A stretch of DNA of 64,000 nucleotides from Holothuria scabra (Eukaryota > Echinodermata > Holothuroidea > Aspidochirotida > Holothuriidae), in contig CM074195.1 in the NCBI GenBank assembly GCA_037179385.1, positions 26,310,087 to 26,374,086 of the forward strand. The letters run 5' to 3'. Of this stretch, positions 49,401-54,482 are shown in pieces. The position numbers and the translations under genes were made by a program. Within the stretch, counting starts at the first letter, position 1, and each line of letters opens with the position of its first letter. Below the pieces are notes generated by a model. That model did not search any database, was not told where the DNA came from, and saw nothing but the letters and a program-made list of their open reading frames with translations.

Positions 49401-49942
49401 CACACTCTTTGGTATGTTAAGGAGTGTGTCAGATGTGTTCACATCAAACTTTGATAAATTTACCCTTAAGAGATGCAAAAATTTGCACTTCAATTTTAAA
49501 ACACAGTGCTTAAATTTATCCAGAAGTGGTGTTCTACTTACTCCAACAGAATCCTGGTTGAATTTTCCATGAAATCGGAAATCCTGGTTAAACTAATGCA
49601 AATCCTAGTTAAACTAACACAAATTCTGGTTGAAGTAACTTGGATTTGAGTTAACTAGGAAACTTAACCAAGATTGTGTTCGGGTATGAAATAGAACACT
49701 GCTCCTGGTTTATTCTAACCCCAGTTTTTTAAGATTTTCTACCAGTGATTTGAGGAGAGTGGTGGCCTGCCATCACATTCACATACATCTCAACATTCAA
49801 GACCTGATATAAAAGTTATAATGCAACTTAGATAAATTTTTACCTGAATAACATAATCACAATTCTCTTTTCCAATGACTGTGATACTTGGGGAAAGCTG
49901 GAAGATACCCTCTGTGCTTTTCAAAAACCCTTTGACCATCAT
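1456..49942 (-). CDS. FHAD1: FHA domain and coiled-coil protein FHAD1 (whole gene, 27 coding exons)
   Basis: Joined exons give about 1455 residues. Order: FHA domain (about 4-98, exons 1-2), Pro/Ser-rich low-complexity linker (about 103-240, exons 3-4), then long heptad-rich coiled coil to the C-terminus, interrupted by a more globular helical stretch (about 637-702, exon 12). Every exon is bounded by an AG acceptor and a GT donor, and all 26 phases agree. Resemblance to vertebrate FHAD1 is my recall of the family: the FHA core, the [18 protein letters not shown] junction of exons 4-5, the motif [30 protein letters not shown], and [17 protein letters not shown]. The biochemical role is poorly known; FHA domains usually bind phosphothreonine peptides and the rod suggests a scaffold, which is inference. 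The second Met of the MM start has the better context (A at -3, G at +4). The gene is divergent from DJ-1. Small extra exons in phase-0 introns cannot be excluded. Confidence 0.93.
1608..1670 (+). repeat. tRNA-Lys-like segment (SINE head or tRNA fossil)
   Basis: A box A-like stretch (TTAGAAATGGAAGAGCA) is followed by CCTCTTATTAACT in the anticodon-arm position and a box B-like GAGTTTGATTCCC. Order and spacing match a tRNA with CTT near the anticodon. The acceptor stem does not close, so this is a relic, not a working tRNA. Confidence 0.5.
2367..2513 (-). CDS. FHAD1: FHAD1 coding exon 26 (147 bp)
   Basis: Residues 1403-1451, a very basic start ([20 protein letters not shown]) then [20 protein letters not shown] and LINLENAI. 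Phase 0-0, acceptor TTTCAG, donor GTAAGT. Confidence 0.9.
3541..3735 (+). repeat. Dispersed SINE-like repeat family A, copy 1
   Basis: Shares a body (GATGGAGT, TTTCCAACTTATTGGTTCAA, GTTGTGGCTCACTGGCTTG, CAGAGCATCATGCA) with the inverted copy near 27.5 kb and with 37.9 kb. A weaker relative may lie at 2797-2880. Intronic, no coding capacity. Confidence 0.6.
4131..4214 (-). CDS. FHAD1: FHAD1 coding exon 25 (84 bp)
   Basis: Residues 1375-1402, [20 protein letters not shown] then DEESVKEK, phase 0-0, acceptor GTGCAG, donor GTAAGA. Confidence 0.85.
5344..5457 (-). CDS. FHAD1: FHAD1 coding exon 24 (114 bp)
   Basis: Residues 1337-1374, [20 protein letters not shown] then [18 protein letters not shown], phase 0-0, acceptor TTTTAG, donor GTATGT. 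Confidence 0.9.
5735..5975. other. GC- and CpG-rich island inside AT-rich intron
   Basis: About 240 bases with many CpG dinucleotides (CGCGGCTGTCACCC, GATGCGGGGCGTGCTACGTC, CCCGAGGCGTGC) in a 1.3-kb intron that is otherwise AT-rich. It has no open frame and no splice pattern. It is probably part of an inserted element whose ends I could not define. Confidence 0.4.
6175..6574. mobile_element. 400-bp MITE with TAA target duplication (PIF/Harbinger-like)
   Basis: Inverted ends of about 27 bp with a few mismatches: AGAGCAGGTCACACTGCAG at the left, and the complement of the right end reads AGTGCAGGTCACACTACAG. Both sides are flanked by TAA (6172-6174, 6575-6577), the 3-bp duplication typical of PIF/Harbinger. 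It has no transposase. Two TGACGTCA palindromes sit inside at 6331 and 6396. Confidence 0.75.
6331..6403. promoter_or_regulatory. Pair of CRE palindromes inside the MITE
   Basis: Two exact TGACGTCA octamers (6331-6338, 6396-6403), the consensus for CREB/ATF bZIP factors. They lie within a transposable element in a FHAD1 intron; any regulatory effect is unproven. Confidence 0.35.
6740..7012 (-). CDS. FHAD1: FHAD1 coding exon 23 (273 bp)
   Basis: Residues 1246-1336, phase 0-0. [20 protein letters not shown] is a short non-coiled segment before [20 protein letters not shown] and [20 protein letters not shown]. Acceptor TCACAG, donor GTAAGT. Confidence 0.93.
7227..7388 (-). repeat. Small inverted-repeat element family B, copy 1
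   Basis: Left end CAGGGATGAAAAAT and the complement of the right end (CATAGGTGGAAAAGC) are similar. The part TTCCTGGGAAGGAGC to TTTTCCACCTATG matches, inverted, the copy at 47.15 kb. Confidence 0.5.
7853..9134. mobile_element. 1.28-kb TIR element, non-autonomous
   Basis: Long inverted ends of roughly 79 bp with few mismatches: 7866-7944 (GCTTCAGATTGAGGCAAGTG onward) against 9049-9127 on the other strand. The outermost TAGCCC/GGGCTA pair lies at 7853 and 9134, with a short insertion in the left end. A diverged third copy of the end sits inside at 8092-8150. There is no transposase frame. Target duplication is unclear (ATA or TA). It lies in the intron between FHAD1 exons 22 and 23. Confidence 0.7.
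9670..9974 (-). CDS. FHAD1: FHAD1 coding exon 22, with two possible acceptors
   Basis: Phase 1 in, 0 out. The longer form starts after ACACAG (9974); a second in-phase acceptor TTCCAG at 9908 removes exactly 66 bases (22 residues). Core peptide: [20 protein letters not shown], then [18 protein letters not shown]. Donor GTAAGT. Which acceptor is used cannot be settled here. Confidence 0.82.
10688..10826 (-). CDS. FHAD1: FHAD1 coding exon 21 (139 bp)
   Basis: Phase 0 in, 1 out. [20 protein letters not shown], then [20 protein letters not shown]. The GLGxxCRGxRHE core and the basic heptads that follow are conserved in vertebrate FHAD1 as I recall it. Acceptor TCTCAG, donor GTAAGT. Confidence 0.93.
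11174..12979 (+). pseudogene. LINE ORF2 remnant: reverse transcriptase C-half
   Basis: Visible motifs: [15 protein letters not shown], the catalytic YADD at 11329-11340, LSINSSKS, then the thumb and C-terminal domain ([40 protein letters not shown]), and a C-terminal zinc-knuckle-like CTFC...H...C near 12617-12672. It is split by a frameshift in a T run near 11482-11488 and another between about 12490 and 12545. N-terminal endonuclease and palm start are missing through 5' truncation. L1/Tx1 placement is by pattern, not by a tree. Confidence 0.88.
11174..13486 (+). mobile_element. 5'-truncated L1/Tx1-like LINE
   Basis: Flanked by a 13-bp target duplication, AAGGCTAAAATCA (11161-11173 and 13487-13499), and ending in a run of about 20 A after AATAAA-type signals. 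It begins inside the reverse transcriptase and lies in FHAD1 intron 20, antisense to the gene. Apart from two frameshifts the frame is open, which with the clean duplication suggests a fairly recent insertion. Confidence 0.92.
13892..14024 (-). CDS. FHAD1: FHAD1 coding exon 20 (133 bp)
   Basis: Phase 2 in, 0 out. [40 protein letters not shown], ending QE. Acceptor ATCAAG, donor GTTAGT. Confidence 0.88.
15070..15229 (-). CDS. FHAD1: FHAD1 coding exon 19 (160 bp)
   Basis: Phase 1 in, 2 out. [38 protein letters not shown]. Acceptor CACCAG, donor GTGAGT. The preceding 4-kb intron holds the first DR1 array. Confidence 0.93.
16380..18850. repeat. Minisatellite of about 140-bp monomers with DR1 motifs
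   Basis: Monomers repeat TTTGACCCC, TGTGACCCCAAATGACC, TTTGACC, ACCAAAATCAATAGGGTTCT, CATCAACATATCAAGTTTGA and CTACCTTGAGATATC. Exact TGACCTTTGACC (complement GGTCAAAGGTCA) occurs for example at 16978, 17698 and 17843. Monomers after about 18.0 kb carry an extra block with GAGTTAAATGTAAAGTGTTT. Confidence 0.9.
18865..18912. repeat. CA/CATA microsatellite at the end of array 1
   Basis: About 20 bases of CA repeats followed by CATA repeats. The same tract type sits at the same place in the second copy, so it is part of the element. Confidence 0.9.
19189..19295 (-). CDS. FHAD1: FHAD1 coding exon 18 (107 bp)
   Basis: Phase 2 in, 1 out. [34 protein letters not shown]. The last stretch is closely similar to vertebrate FHAD1. 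Acceptor TTTTAG, donor GTAATA. Confidence 0.93.
19296..20979. other. FHAD1 intron between exons 17 and 18
   Basis: 1.7 kb of mostly AT-rich DNA with A, T and C homopolymer tracts. A short CpG-bearing patch lies at about 20058-20130. Short open frames here have no recognisable content; I see no gene or clear element ends. Confidence 0.4.
20980..21118 (-). CDS. FHAD1: FHAD1 coding exon 17 (139 bp)
   Basis: Phase 1 in, 2 out. [20 protein letters not shown], a Pro/Gln hinge ([14 protein letters not shown]), then [10 protein letters not shown]. Acceptor TTTCAG, donor GTACGT, where the codon for Lys is split. Confidence 0.88.
21119..22585. other. FHAD1 intron between exons 16 and 17
   Basis: About 1.5 kb of AT-rich sequence with A-rich low-complexity near 21310-21390. 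No gene and no element with definable ends seen. Confidence 0.4.
22586..22823 (-). CDS. FHAD1: FHAD1 coding exon 16 (238 bp)
   Basis: Starts at residue 839, phase 0 in, 1 out. [20 protein letters not shown] and [20 protein letters not shown] match one of the best conserved parts of vertebrate FHAD1 as I recall it. Acceptor CCATAG, donor GTGAGA. Confidence 0.95.
22824..24874. other. FHAD1 intron between exons 15 and 16
   Basis: Two kilobases, AT-rich. The only structure recognised is an inverted copy of a dispersed repeat at about 24765-24830 (see 47.98 kb). No gene seen. Confidence 0.4.
24765..24830 (-). repeat. Dispersed repeat family C, copy 1 (inverted)
   Basis: The complement reads TGTGGGTGTAGGATATACCC, then CATAAAAGGCAACTAAAGGG, matching the segments at 34.84 kb and 47.98 kb (ATGCCCATGGTATT then a YRTAARAGGCRACT core). 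Boundaries approximate. Confidence 0.5.
24875..24964 (-). CDS. FHAD1: FHAD1 coding exon 15 (90 bp)
   Basis: Residues 809-838, [20 protein letters not shown] then [10 protein letters not shown], phase 0-0, acceptor CTGCAG, donor GTAATT. Confidence 0.88.
25623..25750 (-). CDS. FHAD1: FHAD1 coding exon 14 (128 bp)
   Basis: Phase 1 in, 0 out. [20 protein letters not shown], then [18 protein letters not shown]. Acceptor TTTCAG, donor GTGTGT. Confidence 0.9.
25751..27666. other. FHAD1 intron between exons 13 and 14
   Basis: About 1.9 kb, AT-rich. It holds an inverted copy of SINE-like family A at the right end (27466-27620); no gene seen in the rest. Confidence 0.4.
27466..27620 (-). repeat. SINE-like repeat family A, copy 2 (inverted)
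   Basis: The complement carries TTTCCAACCTATTGGTTCAA, GTTGTGGCTCACTGGCTTG and CAGAGCATCATGCA, the same body as at 3541. It lies within 50 bp of the FHAD1 exon 13 donor. No tRNA-like head is seen here. Confidence 0.65.
27667..27855 (-). CDS. FHAD1: FHAD1 coding exon 13 (189 bp)
   Basis: Phase 1-1. [40 protein letters not shown], ends KLTLE plus one base. Acceptor TTAAAG, donor GTAAGA. Strong Lys/Glu coiled coil. Confidence 0.9.
28953..29151 (-). CDS. FHAD1: FHAD1 coding exon 12: helical non-coiled segment
   Basis: Residues 637-702, phase 0 in, phase 1 out. [19 protein letters not shown] and [20 protein letters not shown] interrupt the rod with a more globular helix bundle-like stretch. Acceptor TTCCAG, weak donor GTTGGT. 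Confidence 0.88.
29300..29462. mobile_element. 163-bp GATTTAAATC-rich inverted-repeat element
   Basis: Begins AGGGTTGTTTGATT and ends AATCAACAACCCT, its near-inverse. The interior is built from repeats of the palindrome GATTTAAATC and ATCATGAT, so the whole can fold back on itself. Lies in FHAD1 intron 11. Confidence 0.6.
29786..30080. mobile_element. MITE family D, copy 1, TTAA target site
   Basis: TTAA flanks (29786-29789, 30077-30080) enclose AGGGCC...GGGCCT. Imperfect inverted ends of about 30 bp share CTCTCACCCCAAAC. The interior (AACAATGCAGAGTGCCAAAG, GCAATAAACTGAGATTGTGT) is found again at 61.2 kb. TTAA duplications occur in piggyBac and Kolobok transposons. Confidence 0.72.
30834..31082 (-). 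CDS. FHAD1: FHAD1 coding exon 11 (249 bp)
   Basis: Residues 554-636, phase 0-0. [19 protein letters not shown] opens a short non-coiled acidic stretch ([11 protein letters not shown]), followed by coiled coil ending LKANLVELE. Acceptor CAAAAG after a T tract, donor GTGAGT. Confidence 0.92.
31165..31456. repeat. Tandem duplication of about 149 bp next to exon 11
   Basis: Unit 1 (31165-31313) and unit 2 (31314 to about 31456) share GAAATGATCC, ATCTTCACTTT, GATAACTTT, GTTGCTGCAGTT and GAACCAATTATTGATCATGG. Unit 1 contains an expanded TA run of about 22 bases. It starts about 80 bp upstream of the exon 11 acceptor. Confidence 0.8.
31887..33450. repeat. Element bounded by ATCGG/CCGAT-rich palindromic ends
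   Basis: Left part (31889-31990) and right part (33380-33445) both consist of clustered CCGATTA, TAATCGG and GGGCCGATT words that can pair within and between ends. The 1.4 kb between is unusually CpG-rich (for example GCGCCGCGCCGCG near 32235). Two open frames of 84 and 106 codons inside (32747-33001 and 33107-33427) have no domain I recognise. It may be a DNA transposon derivative; the exact ends are uncertain. Confidence 0.45.
33470..33577 (-). CDS. FHAD1: FHAD1 coding exon 10 (108 bp)
   Basis: Residues 518-553, [20 protein letters not shown] then [16 protein letters not shown], phase 0-0, acceptor TGTGCAG, donor GTAAGA. A palindrome-rich repeat lies about 20 bp past the donor. Confidence 0.9.
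34153..34257 (-). CDS. FHAD1: FHAD1 coding exon 9 (105 bp)
   Basis: Residues 483-517, [20 protein letters not shown] then [15 protein letters not shown], phase 0-0, acceptor ATTTTAG, donor GTAAGT. Confidence 0.9.
34840..34915 (+). repeat. Dispersed repeat family C, copy 2
   Basis: TAGAATATGCCCATGGTATT followed by CATAAAAGGCAACT, nearly the same as at 47.98 kb. No ends or target duplication found. Confidence 0.6.
36779..36803. repeat. GT repeat followed by 14-G run
   Basis: A short GT run passes into 14 consecutive G on the plus strand, ending 30 bp from the exon 8 donor. On the transcript strand it is a C run. Confidence 0.9.
36834..36914 (-). CDS. FHAD1: FHAD1 coding exon 8 (81 bp)
   Basis: Residues 456-482, [20 protein letters not shown] then DIISHQR, phase 0-0, acceptor CTTTAG, donor GTAAGT. 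A run of 14 G lies about 30 bp into the following intron. Confidence 0.88.
37250..37327 (-). CDS. FHAD1: FHAD1 coding exon 7 (78 bp)
   Basis: Residues 430-455, [20 protein letters not shown] then VVSLKS, phase 0-0, acceptor CAATAG, donor GTAAGT. Highly charged coiled coil. Confidence 0.88.
37895..38125 (-). repeat. SINE-like family A, copy 3, with tRNA-like head
   Basis: On the minus strand a tRNA-like head (box A-like GTCAAGTGGTTTGAGCAC at 38123-38106; box B-like GGTCCCGAGTCTGATTCC at 38088-38071) is followed by the family A body. This head-to-body order is that of a tRNA-derived SINE. Confidence 0.55.
38748..39020 (-). CDS. FHAD1: FHAD1 coding exon 6: coiled coil
   Basis: Residues 339-429, 273 bp, phase 0-0. 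Starts [19 protein letters not shown], ends SLSAMSAK, donor GTATGT, acceptor CCTCAG. Confidence 0.92.
39344..39580 (-). CDS. FHAD1: FHAD1 coding exon 5: coiled coil begins
   Basis: Residues 260-338, symmetric 0-0 exon of 237 bp. Heptad-rich: [19 protein letters not shown], then [20 protein letters not shown]. Acceptor ATCAG, donor GTAGGC. Confidence 0.93.
43376..43444. repeat. Three hairpins in a row, ending in an 18-bp palindrome
   Basis: AACCGA/TCGGTT, then CCGTGA...TCACGG (43393-43412), then the perfect palindrome CGGGAACGATCGTTCCCG (43427-43444). A similar GGTAACCC...GGGTTC pattern lies at 41215-41310. Confidence 0.75.
43556..44811. mobile_element. Composite repeat element, copy 2 (DR1 minisatellite)
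   Basis: Starts AAACCAGAATGC with GGTTTCGATGAT at 43581-43592. Ends with the stem-loop 44785-44806 (GGTTTC...GAAACC); the inverse end has one mismatch. About seven monomers of roughly 145 bp lie between, followed by a CA/CATA tract (44709-44767). Same orientation and order as copy 1, at half its length. Confidence 0.75.
43640..44700. repeat. DR1-bearing minisatellite of copy 2
   Basis: About seven monomers; exact TGACCTTTGACC appears in at least five of them (near 43858, 44150, 44294, 44437 and 44583). On the minus strand each reads AGGTCAAAGGTCA followed by further GGGTCA half-sites. Confidence 0.9.
44924..45033 (-). CDS. FHAD1: FHAD1 coding exon 4: end of linker
   Basis: Phase 1 in, phase 0 out. 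Peptide [14 protein letters not shown] to AEMTLLHDK. Donor GTGAGT, acceptor TTTTAG. The exit DK joined to [14 protein letters not shown] of exon 5 lines up with the equivalent stretch I recall in vertebrate FHAD1, so no exon need be missing from the 5.3-kb intron that follows. Confidence 0.85.
46035..46395 (-). CDS. FHAD1: FHAD1 coding exon 3: Pro/Ser-rich linker
   Basis: The longest exon, residues 103-222, entered in phase 0 and left in phase 1. It runs from [13 protein letters not shown] to [10 protein letters not shown], is rich in Pro, Ser and Thr, and is predicted disordered. Acceptor TTGCAG, donor GTAAAG. Confidence 0.88.
47149..47329 (+). repeat. Inverted-repeat element family B, copy 2
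   Basis: Left end ATGGGTGGAAAAAGTT pairs imperfectly with the complement of the right end (AGGGCTGGAAAAAAAGTT). The segment with GCTCCTTCCCAGGAA recurs inverted at 7.3 kb. Confidence 0.55.
47975..48065 (+). repeat. Dispersed repeat family C, copy 3
   Basis: TAGAATATGCCCATGGTATT, then CCTGTCGTAAGAGGCGACTA. Best preserved of the three copies. It lies about 190 bp past the FHAD1 exon 2 donor. Confidence 0.65.
48256..48462 (-). CDS. FHAD1: FHAD1 coding exon 2: core of FHA domain
   Basis: Residues 34-102, phase 0 to 0, acceptor CTGCAG, donor GTAAAA. Contains [25 protein letters not shown] and [10 protein letters not shown]. His41 is kept, but the usual Ser-Arg before it reads Glu-Pro, and the Asn of the Asn-Gly turn is His62. 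Confidence 0.95.
49844..49942 (-). CDS. FHAD1: FHAD1 coding exon 1: start and first FHA strands
   Basis: Encodes residues 1-33, starting [16 protein letters not shown] and ending [10 protein letters not shown], followed by donor GTAAAA; ends in phase 0. The usual FHA Gly-Arg pair is Gly24-Lys25 here. Confidence 0.9.
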
Positions 49943-49992
49943 TAATGGAAAAATCAAACTAACAGACTGTGACTAGTTTTATGATGGTCATT
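49943..49992 (-). other. FHAD1: FHAD1 5'UTR part of exon with start codon
   Basis: A pyrimidine-rich tract ending in TTACAG abuts position 49992 on the minus strand, giving an acceptor 50 bases before the ATG at 49942. The stretch has an in-frame stop upstream of the ATG, which supports it as leader. Confidence 0.65.
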
Positions 49993-50469
49993 CTGTAAGA
50001 GAAAGAAATATGTAGCATTGCTAGTGAAAAAGTTTTCCAAATTAATTCAGTGCAACTTAAGGTTGCTGGTAGAATCATGGTAATACATGATGCATTTACA
50101 GAAAAGAATTGTTTAGAATATCTTCTTCCTTATTTTGCTGTAAATTAAAAGGGATTAAGCTATCATCATCCAACCAGTGCGAGTCAGACTTGTCCATCAC
50201 TTTGTTTGTTTTAATCTGGGCATGACAATAACTTTTGTGTTTTGCAATATTTGATACAGTATTTTACAAATATCATCTTACACCCCATTAAAAACCTGTT
50301 TGATTCGGCATAAATGATATTTGAAGCAAAGAATTCAAAATCCAATTTCGAAAAATGCTGCAATGGGTCACCTGACTTTTATGATGCAATTGGCGGCACA
50401 TACCCCGCCCTATTTAAGAACACACATCTAGATGTGGAACTAATGTGACAATTGGTAAAGTTATCTTAC

Positions 50470-50860
50470 CTTAGCAACTTCATGAAAAGGATTTAAATCA
50501 CAATACTGGTCCAACATACAGAGCGAAAAGCACAGACCATATTGGAGATTCAGAGCATGCCATTGGCCAATATATTCGAGTGCATACATGCACGGGTGTA
50601 AACACAGTTCTGTTTTTTGTGCAAGAAAGACGCCGTCCATGCACCATACAGAACAGCTATGAACATGTGTGGACAATTCATAAAAAGCGCACGTCCCCAC
50701 TTCAAGTGCATCTTTTACGGTATGAGCTGTTTGGTGAAGGTGCTATTGCGAATACTTAGCAGTCACTGCACACTGCATAATTCACAATGTAGTCACTGGC
50801 CCCGCTCGCTGCTTTAGTAGCTATCGATAAAAGTATTCTTTCTTTAGGCTTGAACATGGT
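50470..50860 (-). other. FHAD1: Probable 5' non-coding exon and promoter side of FHAD1 (upper limit unknown)
   Basis: On the minus strand the sequence GCTAAG followed by GTAAGA at 50470/50469 is a strong donor, and an AG acceptor at 49993 opens the exon that carries the start codon. Joining the two gives stops in frame before the ATG, so this exon would be 5'UTR. The segment is richer in CpG than the introns around it, which fits a promoter-proximal position. The transcription start is not visible; 50860 is only a rough limit. Confidence 0.5.
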
Positions 50861-52208
50861 GCTTTGAATATACAGGGTCCCTGCAATATTTGCAATTGCT
50901 TCCCAGTATCATTCTGTAGCGTTTTATCTTTCCATTTCCGAAGGCAAAAATTGAATATTTGCACAGCCCTAGTGCATGATTGATTTAAATGAAATGCCCA
51001 TAGAACTCCCTGCCCCCCCCCCTTTATCTTTTGAACTAAGCCAACACTGGCTATGTTTTTGTTACATGATCCATTGTACAGGCTAACAGCAACAAGGGAT
51101 TACCAGACACTAAGCTTACATACAGTACTGTGTTAACCTGAGCGTGCAATACCAATGGTTAGTGAATCCAAATGTATGCACGTATAGGCTACTGACTGCT
51201 GTTTGAGTAGACTGTATATTAGCAGTATGGTTGACGGGTTACTGTGTTGCATGTACACAGAGAGCAAGCTGTCCTGACACGAACGCATGATCACTGGTTG
51301 TTTTGCCCAGTCACCAGCACTTCTGGGCTTCATAATACAGTGATGAATAATCAAAGTGTCTGAGTTAGCAGTTACAATGTTGTTTTTGACCCTGCACTTT
51401 TGTCCTTTTTTGGGTCCTATATATAACATCACATACATGATGAAAGAAAGAAGGCGCTAACAGCTGTGCAGGTGATTATCGTCTGTTCATAGCGGCCTTA
51501 ACACAGTCCCTGCAAAATAGTTTTCTAAGTAATTTTAACAATTCCAAAGTGATATTCAGGGAAAAAATAGTATCCAAGGAATTGATGGATGCTGTTTGAG
51601 GTTCAACTTGAACTTCTGAGGTAGGCTTACAAAGTCTTTTGAGGTTAGCAGTAAGACTAAAAATGTCAAAGTAGGCCTAGCCTAGGCCAGGTGTGCTCTC
51701 TGTGTGTAGATTTCCTGTCTTGAGTGACTTTGTGAGTTTTTATAGTCTAGGCCTAGCGTATTTACTATTTTGTGTAGCCTACATTGGGTCAAAGTTGGTA
51801 GATCAAAGATAAAATGTGTAGGTACTAGGTAGAAAATCTTGAGGTTTCAGCTATGATTATAACATGAATGGAAGTGTTTTAATAACTAAAGTCACTTTCG
51901 AAAAAGATTACTTGTTACAACTTACAAGATACAGTAGTAGGCGTATGCCTAAAATCATGTTAACCTGCTATTGTGCACAGCCATTAACTACTAGTAATTA
52001 GGGCTAGGCTGAGGCTTAAGTGTTCTCTTCCAGCTTCACCCACAAGTGTTCATATACATACAACATAGGCATATACTATACACTAAATTCATGATCATAT
52101 GTATTAATTAATTTTAATTTAACCTTTTGAGGGTCAGGAAGCCATTTGGCTTGTCAAGCCCTAGGTTAGGCCTATGCCCGAGTGTTTTTCTTTTTACAAT
52201 ACACGATT

Positions 52209-52432
52209 GGGACGTCACATTTTGACATTTTGGGGCAATGCGCACTATTTAACAAGAAATTTCCTTACTGGCTAACGATAACCCTAATCCCTAACCTAAT
52301 CCCTAACCCAAACAAAGAATACAAACGATACAATAGAATGGCAACAACCAGTCAAGAAATACTTGTTAAACAGTGCGCATCAACCCGAACGTTTTGGCCA
52401 ATGGCAAGGAAGTTTTGGTCTGGGGACGTTCC
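52209..52432. repeat. Inverted-repeat element with telomere-like core
   Basis: TGCGCACTATTTAACAAG (52239-52256) pairs with a right arm at about 52361-52378, with one mismatch, and weaker pairing continues outward to GGGACGT/ACGTTCC. Between the arms is a short run of CCCTAA/CCCTAAT words (52277-52310). Confidence 0.55.
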
Positions 52433-54042
52433 GACTGGTGTTGGTAAGCTCAGGACCCCATTAACACGCCCTGCCTCAAGTTCCATGCGCTGCTACAATT
52501 TGTGTGTGGCATTTCGCAGAACAAGTGGGAATCTCTGAGATCCGTTCTAACATAATTAAGTATCAGATGAAAAACAACATTTTGCGAACAAAATAAGGTA
52601 AAAAATTGGCAAAAAGATCTTTCGTATTTTACTTCCTAATCAGTAATGATAACAACATGAACCTTCGAAATCCTGCACACGCCCCTGAATGGCATTAATT
52701 CGAATTTATGTTCTGATCATTATATAACTTTTTCAAAGACGTAAAAAAGCATGTCGATTGGAGATGATCAATGACAGCATTTTAATAAGTCTAGGCCTAG
52801 GCTAGGACTAAATTAATATTAATATTATATTTGCAATTATTGTCTTTTGCTTTTGTTTGTAAATTTACAGAACATAAAATGAAAAACAAATGAAGTAAAA
52901 AGTGCTGTCATTCAATATTTTTAAATTTTTTAAAAAAGTTCTATGTTGGCTAGGCCTATTATTTTTGTATTTCTTTATTTTTTTTTGTACCTGTAAAAAA
53001 AAATTATTGTACTACAGACTTTTTGCACAGTGTACACAGTGAACATCCAAAATGTTCTGGTATGTGATCATCTTAACGGAGGTTTTCTGTGTTGTTGATA
53101 GTTCTTTCTTTTAATAGGGTTCCTTAGTATAAAATTAGCAAAAGAAAAGGAGGGCCCACTGCTATGCCGCGTGCAGTTGAGTATCTGCAGTGCGCCTAAG
53201 GGCATGACCCAGTACACAAGGCATAGTCAGGCCTGTCAGAGCGTGGTTTAGTAGGACCAGCCCTAGGCCCGGCCCTTACACTGGCCCAAGTCCCCATACA
53301 CTGACTGACATAGGCCTAGGGGTAAAATGCCCAGTACCCGACCGCTTAAGGATTTACTGTTCCAGTTTCCACAGTTTTAACTAAAACAGAATATTCCCAT
53401 CACTATCTTTTCTAGCTTTACTTCGCCTTTCTATTTCATGTAAAGATTAAAATTTATTTCCAAGGATTGGTATGAAGAAGGCCACTAGAACCTCAGACTC
53501 CAACAGCCCAGAATTCAACCTAGTATGACCGGTAATCAATTCATCAACCCAGAACCCGACCACGGTATTAGTTAAATGTGTCAGTTTATAAGCCTGATTT
53601 TATTGGCAATTACTTTTTGGGTGGTCGAATACTGGCTATCAAAATTTTTGTAGCCCACAATTTAACCACAACTGTGTTATACATGTGTACGGTCAAATAC
53701 TGGGCCCAACTTTTTAAAGTGGAGCCCAGTATTCAACCTCCCCCAGATCTGAAAACATAGCATTTAGGCCTAAATTGAAATTTTTCTAGTCTGTGACTGG
53801 TTTGGCTAACCTCACTTCTCAGTTAAAACAAATATTGGTGCTAATTTAGAATCCGTGCCCGGAAGTAGACATAATTTTACTCACTTCACAACTTCCAAAA
53901 GAGGGCGCTCAAACTTTAAAGTTTTTTTTTTTTTAAGTAAAAAACCCTTTTCTTTTTTTCCTCACTCGAGGAACAGCGCTATAAGTGTATGCTGTGGAAA
54001 GAAGTGAATGGTTAGTGCTGTGGAAGAAAGAAAAGCATTGTT

Positions 54043-54129
54043 AGTACCGGGACCCGAACCCTCGACCCTAGCGATATAGCGATTCTAGCATGAAGACCAG
54101 CGCGCTTGCCTACTGCGCTACGAGCGCCG
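54043..54129 (-). repeat. tRNA-Met-like module with box A and box B
   Basis: On the minus strand TAGCGCAGTAGGCAAGCGCG gives a good box A and D-arm, TGGTCTTCATGC aligns with the elongator-Met anticodon arm (CAT), and GGGTTCGGGTCCC is a near-consensus box B. An extra AT-rich palindrome-like insert (GCTATATCGC) sits where the variable arm would be, and the acceptor stem does not pair. It is therefore a tRNA-derived sequence, probably a SINE head or pseudogene, not a working tRNA. Confidence 0.6.
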
Positions 54130-54330
54130 TTGCCGGTGAATGGGTTAAAAATAATATAAGTACTGTCTAATAATACTATCTATTACATATACCTGTAGGT
54201 ATACGCATTTACGTATACCTAAAGCTAACTGTATGTACTGGAGAGTGTATATATATGTACAGTATGAGATACGTATACGTAAATGTTTATATACCCCTAC
54301 GTATACAGTTCCTATGCATGCGTACACCTG

Positions 54331-54482
54331 CATATGGCCCACCCTAACCCTATACCTATGCGTACGTAACCCTAACCTTATTACTATGCGTACGTAACCC
54401 TATACCTATGCGTACGTAACCCTAACCTTATTACTATGCGTACGTAACCTTAACCTATTACTATGCATACGTAACCCCTAAC
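54331..54482. repeat. Tandem array of TACGTAACCCTA units
   Basis: About six units of 20-28 bp built from CTATGCGTACGTAACCCTAA plus TTATTA or TATAC spacers. They contain the telomere-like AACCCTAACC and the palindrome TACGTA. The array ends about 20 bp inside the right inverted end of the enclosing element. Confidence 0.8.

Noticed and set aside
50461..50700. 79-codon minus-strand frame next to FHAD1
   Set aside because: It ends at a good donor, but the spliced message has stops before the FHAD1 ATG, and the peptide resembles nothing I know; best read as 5'UTR.
52270..52310. True telomere
   Set aside because: Only a few CCCTAA-like words inside a small inverted-repeat element, with unique sequence on both sides.
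52182..52538. 118-codon plus-strand frame
   Set aside because: Covers the inverted-repeat element with telomere-like words; the peptide is low in information and has no domain.
54043..54129. Functional tRNA gene
   Set aside because: Box A and B are good, but the acceptor stem does not pair and the variable region is abnormal.
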